DNA of 9,306 nt from Bacteroidia bacterium (GCA_013044305.1 JABEUT010000283.1:1-9306), one strand, 5' to 3'. Shown: positions 1 through 6,660, counted from the stretch's first letter. Notes: generated by a model from the letters alone, not told the origin. Program-made: numbers and translations.

Positions 1-4
1 ATTC

Positions 5-103
5 TTATGTGTCTTTTTGGCTACAACTGCGTTGATTTTTTCGAGATAGCTGCCCGGCTATCACTGCAAAATTCGCCTTGTTTCGCTCAAAAATACCCTA
101 TAA
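5..103. repeat. Long imperfect inverted repeat with a perfect central hairpin
   Basis: The centre is a perfect 6-bp stem, GATAGC (45-50) and GCTATC (57-62), around a six-base loop. The match continues outward with small gaps: the left arm (5-50) and the reverse complement of the right arm (57-103) share, in the same order, TTAT, a G/GT tract, TTTTTG, GC, ACAA, GCG, a T-run and GATAGC, about two thirds of positions by eye. No credible protein is encoded here: the best leftward reading is about 30 codons with no start. The element lies about 50 bases past the stop of the leftward SiaC-like gene, so it could act as a 3' structure, but neither strand has a proper U-tract after the stem. A dispersed intergenic repeat or MITE-like relic is the other reading. 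The left limit may lie outside the window. Confidence 0.55.
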
Positions 104-152
104 TTACTTCGCAAATCAAAATTTAAACAGTTTCTTAAAATCGGGTTAAAAT

Positions 153-542
153 TCAATTTCCATCAAGTTCTTTTGCTTCAAAATGAAAAGGTATGCCAAC
201 TATGTGCTGGTAATCTTCTCCCGATTCCTCAATGTCTCTGTCATCCGATTCGTAATACCAGTTTATATTTACCGTTTTCCCTGCCTTGTGCATGGCTGCA
301 AGTTGCTTCAGGATATCCAACAGGCATTTGGATGAGGAAGTGTTGAAATACTCCAGATGGAAATCTGCCACTGTCGCTGCCTTAGGCGCTTCGGAATAGC
401 TGTTCAGCACGTCCAGCAACGGCTTGTAAAACTCAATCGAGTTTTCGGGTATTGACCGCCCTTTTATTTCCAGCCTGCCCTGTGCCGGGTCAAAGAAAAT
501 GGAAGGTGTTTTGGCAGAACCTTGAATTTTAATCGTATCCAT
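153..542 (-). CDS. SiaC/DUF1987 family regulatory phosphoprotein
   Basis: This 129-residue soluble protein resembles the SiaC family (DUF1987). In Pseudomonas aeruginosa, SiaC is phosphorylated on Thr68 by the kinase SiaB, dephosphorylated by the PP2C-type phosphatase SiaA, and in its unphosphorylated form activates the diguanylate cyclase SiaD. Here the segment EYFNTSSSKCLLDIL (64-78) matches the phospho-acceptor region and its threonine is also residue 68. The N-terminal strands (about 2-30), the helix PLLDVLNSY (41-49) and the aromatic NWYY (94-97) fit the family fold, and the length is usual for it. There is no signal peptide or membrane segment. The ATG start at 542 gives a complete N-terminus (MDTIKIQGSAKTPSI) and lies about 30 bases below a good promoter. 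No SiaA, SiaB or SiaD gene is in view, so the signalling target is unknown. The family call is from motif recognition and has not been tested by a profile search. Confidence 0.8.
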   Translation of the reverse strand: MDTIKIQGSAKTPSIFFDPAQGRLEIKGRSIPENSIEFYKPLLDVLNSYSEAPKAATVADFHLEYFNTSSSKCLLDILKQLAAMHKAGKTVNINWYYESDDRDIEESGEDYQHIVGIPFHFEAKELDGN

Positions 543-579
543 AAAAATGAATAAGGGTTGCTTTAATTGCGTAAAGCTA

Positions 580-609
580 CAAATTTATCTGATAAATAAG
601 TTATTCAAA
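580..609 (-). promoter_or_regulatory. Bacteroidota-type promoter for the SiaC-like gene
   Basis: Read on the minus strand, TTTG (609-606) is followed after 18 bases by TAAATTTG (587-580). This is a full match to the Bacteroidota primary-sigma consensus, TTTG or TTG at about -33 and TAnnTTTG at about -7, with a spacer in the reported range. Transcription would begin around 572-575, giving a leader of about 30 bases before the ATG at 542. The leader is A/T-rich and has no Shine-Dalgarno, as is usual in this phylum. The match is seen in the sequence; its activity is inferred. Confidence 0.6.
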
Positions 610-786
610 TGCCGAAACAGGCAATTTTCCTGATTTAATTACAATACATTAACTTAAAAATGAAATAAGAATGATATAAATAATTTAGGCTTTATGTTTC
701 AAACTAAGATTATTTTTACGGTTGAAATAATTGAACAAAACAATTAAGAAAGCGCTACTATAATTTCATGATTTATTAAGTAAGAT

Positions 787-3018
787 ATGGAAACAAAAGA
801 AAAAGAAGAGGCAGTTACTGAAGCAACAGCGCAGCAACTGGGCTTATCGCCCGAGGAGTTCGGAAAAATAAAAACCATATTGGGCAGGGTGCCTAACTTT
901 ACGGAGTTAAGCATATATTCCGTGATGTGGAGCGAGCACTGCTCCTATAAAAATTCCATTGCACTGATAAAAACCCTTCCGCGCGAAGGCACGCATTTGC
1001 TGGCAAAAGCGGGTGAGGAGAATGCGGGGCTTGTGGATATAGGCGAAGGATACGGATGCGCCTTTAAGATAGAATCGCACAACCACCCCTCGGCTGTTGA
1101 ACCCTATCAGGGTGCGGCTACCGGCGTAGGCGGTATAAACCGCGATATATTTACCATGGGCGCACGACCTATTGCACAGCTTAATTCGCTGCGTTTCGGC
1201 AACCTTGGAAACGAACGTACCAAATGGCTCATGAAAGGTGTGGTAAAAGGTATTGGCGACTACGGCAATGCCTTCGGGGTGCCTACCGTGGGAGGTGAAG
1301 TTTTTTTCGATGATTGCTATAACGTAAATCCGTTGGTGAACGCCATGTCGGCGGGGATAGTAAAAATAGGCAAATCGGTATCCGCAATAGCCAAAGGCGA
1401 TGACAATCCCGTTTACATAATAGGTTCTTATACCGGAAAGGACGGAATACATGGCGCCACTTTCGCTTCGGCCGATATTACCGAAGATTCGGCCGAGGAT
1501 CTGCCCTCGGTACAGGTTGGCGACCCGTTCATGGAGAAACTGCTGCTGGAGGCATCGCTTGAAATTATTAAAACAGGAGCCGTGGTGGGTATGCAGGATA
1601 TGGGTGCGGCAGGCATTACCTGCTCCACCTCCGAAATGTCGGCCAAGGGTGAAAGCGGCATGATCATCAACCTTGATAAAGTGCCCTTGCGGCAGCCCAA
1701 CATGATGCCATTCGAAATATTATTGTCCGAATCGCAGGAGCGCATGCTTGTGGTGGTGCAAAAAGGCAGGGAGAAGGAAATAGAGGCTGTACTGGATAAA
1801 TGGGACCTGAAATATGCGGTAATAGGCAAGGTTACAAACACCGGACGTCTGCTTTACTACATGAACGGGGATCTGGTAGCCGATGTCCCCGCCGAATCAC
1901 TGGTGCTGGGCGGAGGCGCGCCGGTGTACCGGAGAGAATCCAGAGAGCCCGGCTATTTTAAGGAGTTTCAAAAGTTTTCAATTGATGATGTAAAGGAACC
2001 AAAGGATTACAAAGCTGTTGCAGCCTTTCTGCTTTCGCACCCAAATATAGCCTCAAAAAGATGGGTATATAACCAGTACGATTCAATGGTGGGCACGGTA
2101 AACATGAGCGTGAACAGCCCCTCGGATGCCGCGGTAATAAATATAAAGAACAGCAAGGCGGCCATTGCGCTTAAAGTAGATTGCAACGCCAGGTATGTGT
2201 ATGCCGATCCGCGCAAAGGAGCCGCTATTGCAGTGGCGGAAGCCGCAAGAAACATTATTTGCTCGGGCGCCGAACCCTGCGCCATTACCAACTGCCTGAA
2301 TTTCGGCAACCCCTATAACCCTGAAGTGTACTGGCAATTTGAAGAAGCCATAAAAGGCATGGGCGAGGCCTGCCGCAGGTTCAACACACCGGTAACGGGC
2401 GGCAATGTCAGCTTTTACAACCAGTCATCGTTCGAGGGCGCGGTGTTTCCGACACCGGCAATAGGAATGCTCGGTGTTGTAAAGGATAAGCACAAAACCA
2501 TGACCCTTGATTTCAAGGAAGAAGGCGACCTGATATACCTTATAGGAGAATCGGAGAATGATATTGCCAGCTCGGAATACCTGTATTCATATTGTAAGGT
2601 GAAGGCTTCGCCGGCGCCTTCGTTCAGCCTCGATACGGAAGCGCAGGTGCAGGACACCGTGAAAAAACTCATTCAGGAGGGATTGATTGCTTCAGCCCAC
2701 GACTGCTCCGACGGCGGTCTTTTTGTTGCCCTTGCCGAATCGGCAATGCCGCGCAACCTGGGCTTTGATATTTCCTGCGACAATTCCATACGCAAGGATG
2801 CTTTTCTGTTCGGCGAAGCGCAGAGCCGCGTGATAGTATCGGTGAAAAAGGACGTTCAGGATGCTTTTTTGGATTTTATGATGAATGCACCGGCAGAGTT
2901 CAGCATGCTCGGAACGGTAACAGGCAGCGAGGCGGTTGTTGACCGCGAACCATTCGGAAAAATAGAGGCACTGAAAAAGAGCTACGACACCTCTCTCCAG
3001 AAAATGCTGGGAGAGTAG
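787..3018 (+). CDS. purL: Phosphoribosylformylglycinamidine synthase subunit PurL (FGAM synthase II, small type)
   Basis: PurL catalyses the ATP-dependent conversion of FGAR to FGAM, the fourth step of de novo purine synthesis, using ammonia from a PurQ glutaminase with help from PurS. At 743 residues it is the small type (B. subtilis/Thermotoga length), not the ~1,300-residue fused PurL of Proteobacteria, so separate purQ and purS genes are expected elsewhere. Visible motifs are MWSEHCSYKNS with the conserved His51, ESHNHPSAVEPYQGAATGVGG (from 96) for nucleotide binding, GGEVFFD, GMQDMGAAGITCSTSEM and LSESQERM. The second half of the pseudo-duplicated AIRS-like fold has CSGAEPCAITNCLNFGNP, TPVTGGNVSFYNQ, TPAIGMLGVV and HDCSDGGL. 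The start is ATG in an A/T-rich context without Shine-Dalgarno. The 244-base divergent upstream region has only partial promoter matches on this strand (TATGTTTC at 693-700, TATAAT at 759-764), none with a well-spaced -33 box. The gene ends 34 bases from the convergent lipoprotein gene. Confidence 0.97.
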   Translation: METKEKEEAVTEATAQQLGLSPEEFGKIKTILGRVPNFTELSIYSVMWSEHCSYKNSIALIKTLPREGTHLLAKAGEENAGLVDIGEGYGCAFKIESHNHPSAVEPYQGAATGVGGINRDIFTMGARPIAQLNSLRFGNLGNERTKWLMKGVVKGIGDYGNAFGVPTVGGEVFFDDCYNVNPLVNAMSAGIVKIGKSVSAIAKGDDNPVYIIGSYTGKDGIHGATFASADITEDSAEDLPSVQVGDPFMEKLLLEASLEIIKTGAVVGMQDMGAAGITCSTSEMSAKGESGMIINLDKVPLRQPNMMPFEILLSESQERMLVVVQKGREKEIEAVLDKWDLKYAVIGKVTNTGRLLYYMNGDLVADVPAESLVLGGGAPVYRRESREPGYFKEFQKFSIDDVKEPKDYKAVAAFLLSHPNIASKRWVYNQYDSMVGTVNMSVNSPSDAAVINIKNSKAAIALKVDCNARYVYADPRKGAAIAVAEAARNIICSGAEPCAITNCLNFGNPYNPEVYWQFEEAIKGMGEACRRFNTPVTGGNVSFYNQSSFEGAVFPTPAIGMLGVVKDKHKTMTLDFKEEGDLIYLIGESENDIASSEYLYSYCKVKASPAPSFSLDTEAQVQDTVKKLIQEGLIASAHDCSDGGLFVALAESAMPRNLGFDISCDNSIRKDAFLFGEAQSRVIVSVKKDVQDAFLDFMMNAPAEFSMLGTVTGSEAVVDREPFGKIEALKKSYDTSLQKMLGE

Positions 3019-3052
3019 AGGGAAATAAGGCTCTCTTTGTGCCGGGCAGGCC

Positions 3053-3595
3053 TTAACGCAATTTGCCGGCCTTGTAAAAGTATTTTTTGTAATAGGGCTC
3101 GTTCAGGCTGGAGATAACAACCCCTGCATGCACGCTGGCATGAACAAACTTATTGTTTTGCAGGTAAACGCCTACATGCGAAATGTGCCTGCTGTTAATC
3201 CTGAAAAAGACCAGATCGCCTTCCTTCAGCTCGGTTTCTTTTACTGCCTTGCACTTGTCGAACAGGTCGGCGCTGGTGCCCGATATATTCACTCCGTAAG
3301 CTTTTTCGTACAGCAGCGATACAAAGTCGGAGCAATCAACCCCTGCCTTGGTGCGTCCTGCAAACTTGTATGGCACACCGTACCATGAGTCAATGAATTC
3401 ATAAAGAGACTGGTTGGTTATATCGCTTACCGGAACCTGAAGTATGCCGGCATATTTTTGTTTCAGTTCCCTGCCGGAGTCCTTGTGCGCCGCCGGTTCG
3501 GTACGGGCAAGCCTCCGGTTGCTGCCGCAGGAACTCAACAAAAGAAGGTATGCGGCAAGACATGGATAAATAATGCGGTATACACGCTTCTCCAT
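3053..3595 (-). CDS. NlpC/P60 (C40) peptidase, predicted lipoprotein
   Basis: This is a predicted cell-wall cysteine peptidase of the NlpC/P60 family, which usually cuts D-Glu-gamma-diamino acid or nearby bonds in peptidoglycan stem peptides. Residues 1-23 form a lipoprotein signal: basic MEKRVYR, a hydrophobic stretch and the lipobox LSSC with lipidated Cys23. A linker of about 40 residues leads to one catalytic domain (about 62-178). Cys88 in GVDCSDFV is the likely nucleophile, His140 in SHVGVYL the base and His152 in FVHAS the third polar residue; EGDLVFF (125-131) is the usual strand before the His. The length (180) suits a single-domain Spr/NlpC-like enzyme with no separate wall-binding domain. 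The ATG start is fixed by an in-frame TAA just upstream, and no Shine-Dalgarno is present. The gene lies 113 bases downstream of the membrane glycosyltransferase-like gene on the same strand and converges on purL. The exact substrate cannot be read from the sequence. Confidence 0.9.
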   Translation of the reverse strand: MEKRVYRIIYPCLAAYLLLLSSCGSNRRLARTEPAAHKDSGRELKQKYAGILQVPVSDITNQSLYEFIDSWYGVPYKFAGRTKAGVDCSDFVSLLYEKAYGVNISGTSADLFDKCKAVKETELKEGDLVFFRINSRHISHVGVYLQNNKFVHASVHAGVVISSLNEPYYKKYFYKAGKLR

Positions 3596-3599
3596 GATA

Positions 3600-3607
3600 C
3601 AAAATTA
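3600..3607 (-). promoter_or_regulatory. Possible -7 box abutting the lipoprotein start codon
   Basis: On the minus strand TAATTTTG fits the Bacteroidota -7 consensus TAnnTTTG and ends four bases before the ATG of the NlpC/P60 gene. If it is used, transcription would start at or very near the start codon, giving a leaderless or almost leaderless mRNA. No TTG or TTTG lies 17-23 bases upstream, so the case is weak and a chance match in A/T-rich DNA is quite possible. Confidence 0.25.
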
Positions 3608-3627
3608 CATATACCCTGCCAAAAACC

Positions 3628-3687
3628 GCCCTGTTGCATTTCGGAATTGTGAAACATTGGCTGTTAATAAAGGCAAGCCCTGTTGCA
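3628..3687. repeat. Pair of 11-bp direct repeats upstream of the lipoprotein gene
   Basis: GCCCTGTTGCA occurs at 3628-3638 and again, identical, at 3677-3687, a start-to-start distance of 49 bases. GTTGCA appears a third time at 3689-3694. All copies are in the 113-base gap between the membrane-protein stop and the lipoprotein start, where a regulator could bind. The repeats are plain in the sequence; an operator role is only a suggestion. Confidence 0.5.
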
Positions 3688-3708
3688 GGTTGCATAAGGC
3701 AATCAGTT

Positions 3709-5175
3709 TCACTGTTTGTTCTTTGGTACAGTCTCGCCCCGCCCTATGAACTGAAGGCATAAACAAATGGCGCAGACAATCAAGAATGCCCATGCCGGCA
3801 TAAGGTATCGGTTCTGTCCGAAGTGCAAAACAAGTGGGTGGATGATTATGGTATATAGAGGAATGGCGGCAAAAAGCAGATAAAGCCTCGGGGCTCCGGA
3901 TCCTTTTATAAGCATTAAAAACATGCCGGCAATTCCGGCAACAAGCAGTAGCAAATAGTAGAGAGTATAAAAATACCTGATTGCCGTTCCTATGCCACCG
4001 AATACTTGTCCGCGCGCCATGTAAAGCCTGGTTTCTTTACCGTACAGAAACATACCCAACAGTCGCACAGGCCTTATGATGTAATATAAAAAAGGCTTTT
4101 CTCTCCTTATGGAATTTTTATAATTTATGAGTTTATAAATAAGTTCACTGTTGCAGCTTTCTCTTACCAAAGAATCGGTATACGGATTTTGTACAGTCTG
4201 TATCAGCTTTCTGATGCGTATCAAACTATCCTTATTAAATGCGGAGGTGTAAATGCCGCCGGGCAGAGAATCATATAAAACCGGTTTCGGGGTTCCGGCA
4301 ATATAGTATCCGAACCAGCCCAGCGAAGAGTTGTTGTCGGTATAGCCTGTACAGCCGCCCCATGCCTGAACAAAGGAGGTAAGCGGGATTATGTACGAGT
4401 TTTTCAGTTGTGGGTATTCCACGCTGGATGTAAGGGCGATAAACTTTTTATGGCGCAGGTAATTCCTTGTTATCCATGCTCCGTCGCAAAGGATGAAGGG
4501 AATTACAAATAGCAAAACAGCTTTCTTCCAATGGGGCAATGGCGGTTGCTGCAGAGGGGTTATGAAAAAGGCGAACAGTGGCAGAAGCGGTAAAAATACA
4601 GGGCGGAGGAATATTACCCATGTAAGAAATATTCCCGCAAGGATAAGGTGTTTTGTTTTTTGCGATTCAATCCACAGCGTGAAAAAGTAAACAGAAATAA
4701 TAAGCGCCGAAGAACAGAAGCTTTCGGTAAGGAGGTAGCCGTCGTAAAAATTGGAGTAAGAGCTCACAAGCATCAGATAGAAACATATATAAAATGCCTG
4801 TCTTTTCTTAAACAGCCTTATTGCGGTAAGGGCAAGCAGATAAACGCACAGGGCGGCAAGCGCAAACTGGCAAACGATTACGAGGTTGCAGGCCGCGGCT
4901 TTGGAGGCAAAAAGCCGGAAGAAAAAGTAAACAATTCCATAGCCCGGCATACGGAAATCAGGCGTATAAACCCCTGCCGACAGCAGCGCGTCTATCGGGT
5001 TCAGGTAGGAAGGCGTATCGCCCATGCTGCCGCCCAAAAATCCCGGTATCTGGTTCAGGGGTTTATTGTGGAGCAGAATAAGAAAAGGCAATCCTTTGAA
5101 TAATAAGGACAGCAAGAGCCAGTGTGTTCTGTAGGCAGGGTCCTTAAAAAGCAGACGGGCAAGTTTATTTTTCAT
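3709..5175 (-). CDS. Polytopic membrane protein, probable GT-C fold (ArnT/PMT-like) glycosyltransferase
   Basis: This 488-residue integral membrane protein has the layout of lipid-linked-sugar glycosyltransferases of the GT-C class (ArnT/PMT/GT39-like). The first membrane helix (about 19-36) is followed by an outward loop with MGDTPSYL, whose Asp53 is at the usual catalytic acidic position, and RMPGY (75-79), a common GT-C motif. Further helices lie near 93-117, 125-142, 152-168, 176-206 and 217-234. TE (150-151), FLRP (189-192) and AWITRN (233-238) are also typical. A long predicted extracytoplasmic segment (about 241-395) comes before three C-terminal helices (about 400-421, 428-448, 458-476), with NRYLMPAWAF (455-464) fitting the family's RY..P element. 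Donor and acceptor cannot be inferred. The start is ATG, with the palindrome ATGCCGGCAT (5179-5188) immediately upstream. The gene begins 60 bases after hisIE on the same strand, so it may be read from the his operon, although it has no known histidine role. A polymer-processing or O-antigen-type membrane protein is a less likely alternative. Confidence 0.7.
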   Translation of the reverse strand: MKNKLARLLFKDPAYRTHWLLLSLLFKGLPFLILLHNKPLNQIPGFLGGSMGDTPSYLNPIDALLSAGVYTPDFRMPGYGIVYFFFRLFASKAAACNLVIVCQFALAALCVYLLALTAIRLFKKRQAFYICFYLMLVSSYSNFYDGYLLTESFCSSALIISVYFFTLWIESQKTKHLILAGIFLTWVIFLRPVFLPLLPLFAFFITPLQQPPLPHWKKAVLLFVIPFILCDGAWITRNYLRHKKFIALTSSVEYPQLKNSYIIPLTSFVQAWGGCTGYTDNNSSLGWFGYYIAGTPKPVLYDSLPGGIYTSAFNKDSLIRIRKLIQTVQNPYTDSLVRESCNSELIYKLINYKNSIRREKPFLYYIIRPVRLLGMFLYGKETRLYMARGQVFGGIGTAIRYFYTLYYLLLLVAGIAGMFLMLIKGSGAPRLYLLFAAIPLYTIIIHPLVLHFGQNRYLMPAWAFLIVCAICLCLQFIGRGETVPKNKQ

Positions 5176-5197
5176 ACCATGCCGGCATAGGTTTGAA

Positions 5198-5242
5198 GAA
5201 AATGAAATCGGGAATCCGCGTCACCCTTTCGCGTTTCATTTC
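5198..5242 (-). terminator. Possible weak terminator or attenuating hairpin after hisIE
   Basis: On the minus strand GAAATGAAACGCG (5242-5230), which overlaps the hisIE stop, can pair with CGCG (5220-5217) and then TTTCATTTTC (5207-5198), with a 9-base internal loop on one side and a single bulge. The 3' arm and the bases after it are U-rich but have no clean U-run. It may partly end the his transcript before the membrane-protein gene, or protect the his mRNA 3' end. The pairing is visible; the function is inferred. Confidence 0.3.
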
Positions 5243-5832
5243 TTATGCCTCTTTTCAAGAACACCAACCACCTGGTTCAACTCTGAATCTTTTGCCGCCA
5301 GCAGCACAAGGTAATGAAACAGCAGGTCGGCGGCTTCATTTAGAAATAAATCTTTGTTGTTGTCTTTCGCCTCAATGATCAGTTCTGTGGCTTCCTCACC
5401 CACTTTCTGGGCAATTTTGTTTATCCCCGATGCAAATAATGAAGCCGTGTATGAATTTCCTGTACCTTCTTTTTTGCGCTGCCGGATAACGTTTTCGAGA
5501 TGTGCAAGGAACCCCGCGGCTTCGTTTTTTTCATTCCAGCAGGTGTCGGCTCCTGTGTGGCATACGGGTCCGGCGGGAACGGCTTTTATAAGTATTGCAT
5601 CCTTATCGCAGTCGGCAAGTATATCCGTTGCGTTCAAAAAATTTCCCGATTCTTCCCCTTTGGTCCATAGCCGTTTTTTGCTGCGGCTGTAAAATGTTAC
5701 CCGTTTTTCGCTCATCGTCCTGTCAAGTGCTTCGCGGTTCATATAGCCCAGCATCAATACCCTTCCTGTAACGGAGTCCTGTATGATTGCCGGAGCAAGC
5801 CCGTCGGGGAATTTTTCAAAATCTATTTCCAT
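5236..5832 (-). CDS. hisIE: Bifunctional phosphoribosyl-AMP cyclohydrolase / phosphoribosyl-ATP pyrophosphatase HisIE
   Basis: HisIE carries out steps 2 and 3 of histidine synthesis: the C-terminal HisE domain hydrolyses PR-ATP to PR-AMP and the N-terminal HisI domain opens the purine ring to give ProFAR. The HisI domain (about 1-115) shows MLGYMN, YSRSK and LWTKGEESGN. It also has DCDKD (74-78), with Cys75 as zinc ligand and three Asp for magnesium, and PVCHTGADTCW, with Cys91 and Cys98. The HisE domain (about 125-195) is an all-helical MazG-like fold with KVGEEATELIIEA (143-155) and NEAADLLFH (165-173), the acidic Mg-binding helices. The 198-residue length is normal for the fused enzyme. 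It starts 24 bases after the hisF stop without a Shine-Dalgarno and is the last his gene of the cluster. Confidence 0.97.
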   Translation of the reverse strand: MEIDFEKFPDGLAPAIIQDSVTGRVLMLGYMNREALDRTMSEKRVTFYSRSKKRLWTKGEESGNFLNATDILADCDKDAILIKAVPAGPVCHTGADTCWNEKNEAAGFLAHLENVIRQRKKEGTGNSYTASLFASGINKIAQKVGEEATELIIEAKDNNKDLFLNEAADLLFHYLVLLAAKDSELNQVVGVLEKRHKK

Positions 5833-5856
5833 AGTTGTTTATTTTCAAAGGTTCAT

Positions 5857-6618
5857 TTACATCCTTACCGGAATATGCTGTTTTTGAAGGTGGTTTTTAA
5901 GTTCGGGTATTTTTATTTCGCCGTAATGAAAAACGCTGGCTGCCAGTGCCGCATCGGCGCAGCCTTGGGTGAACACCTCGGCAAAGTGCTGCATGGTGCC
6001 TGCACCGCCCGATGCGATAACGGGAATATTCAGCATGTTCGATATCTCGCGTGTTATTTCTAGTGCGAATCCGTTTTTTGTGCCGTCGTGGTTCATGGAA
6101 GTGAGCAGTATTTCGCCGGCGCCAAGTTCTTCCGCCTGCCTTGCCCATTCCTGCGCTTTCAATTCCGTTTTTGTCCTGCCCCCGTTGGTATAAACAAACC
6201 AGCATCCGTTTTTGTCCGTTTGCTTTATATCCATGGCAACCACAATGCACTGCGAGCCAAAATTCCGTGCCAGTTCCGTTATCATTTGCGGTTTGCTGAC
6301 GGCAGCCGAATTGATGGTTATTTTATCGGCTCCGGAATGGAGCAGTCCGTTCACATCCTCCATACCGCTAATGCCCCCGCCTACCGTAAATGGGATGTTA
6401 ATGTTCCTTGCTATTTCTTTCACAAGCGGCAGCAGTATCTTTCTCTTTTCGTGGGTTGCGGTTATGTCGAGATACACCAGCTCATCAGCTCCCTGTGCGG
6501 CATAGTACTGTCCCATCTCCACGGGGTCGCCCACTTCGCGTATCTGTTCAAAATTGATTCCTTTTACAATTTTGCCATCCCTTATATCCATGCAGGGTAT
6601 AATTCGTTTGCTTAACAT
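5857..6618 (-). CDS. hisF: Imidazole glycerol phosphate synthase cyclase subunit HisF
   Basis: HisF is the (beta/alpha)8 barrel that uses ammonia from HisH to turn PRFAR into imidazole glycerol phosphate and AICAR. The N-terminal strand RIIPCMDI carries Asp11, and VVAMDI carries Asp130; both coincide in number with the catalytic Asp11 and Asp130 of Thermotoga maritima HisF. Phosphate-binding segments are TVGGGI (78-83), TINSAAV (101-107), LTSMNHDGTKNG (172-183) and IASGGAG (201-207). The 253 residues are full length. The start is ATG, 54 bases beyond the hisA stop, the widest gap between his genes here, and that gap holds a small hairpin. The partner glutaminase HisH is two genes upstream in the same operon. 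Confidence 0.98.
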   Translation of the reverse strand: MLSKRIIPCMDIRDGKIVKGINFEQIREVGDPVEMGQYYAAQGADELVYLDITATHEKRKILLPLVKEIARNINIPFTVGGGISGMEDVNGLLHSGADKITINSAAVSKPQMITELARNFGSQCIVVAMDIKQTDKNGCWFVYTNGGRTKTELKAQEWARQAEELGAGEILLTSMNHDGTKNGFALEITREISNMLNIPVIASGGAGTMQHFAEVFTQGCADAALAASVFHYGEIKIPELKNHLQKQHIPVRM

Positions 6619-6647
6619 AGCCGGTTCGTCGCTTTAAAATTCAGATT

Positions 6648-6660
6648 CGGATACTATCCG
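6648..6660. other. Short perfect hairpin in the hisA-hisF gap
   Basis: CGGATA and TATCCG flank a single C, so in RNA a 5-bp stem (CGGAT/ATCCG) with a 3-base loop can form. It lies in the only his intergenic gap longer than 25 bases. No U-run follows on the minus strand, so it is unlikely to be a terminator. It could be an mRNA processing or stability element, or chance. Confidence 0.25.

Noticed and set aside
1..120. CRISPR repeat or tRNA-like fold at the left edge
   Set aside because: There is only one palindromic unit with no regular spacer repetition, and no cloverleaf with T-loop GTTC or a CCA-type end.
543..786. Possible purine riboswitch upstream of purL
   Set aside because: The region is A/T-rich without the paired loops and conserved core of the purine aptamer; no convincing three-way junction is visible.
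907..1452. 181-codon open frame antisense to purL
   Set aside because: It lies wholly inside purL in another frame, its composition is shadow-like (rich in Tyr, His and Arg) and it has no recognisable domain; purL is unequivocal.
2993..3038. Overlapping CTCTCC/GGAGAG and GAGAG/CTCTC stems between the convergent purL and lipoprotein genes
   Set aside because: Stems are only 5-6 bp with loops of 11-15 bases and a TTT at most; they are too weak to call a terminator, though some termination must occur in this 34-base gap.
4648..5103. 151-codon rightward open frame, basic and Lys/Arg-rich
   Set aside because: It is complementary to the hydrophobic membrane protein; Lys/Arg-rich composition is what the antisense of Leu/Phe-rich membrane codons yields.
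5179..5188. ATGCCGGCAT as an operator for the membrane-protein gene
   Set aside because: The same core octamer occurs inside coding sequence several times, so its place before this start is better treated as part of the general recurrence than as a specific operator.
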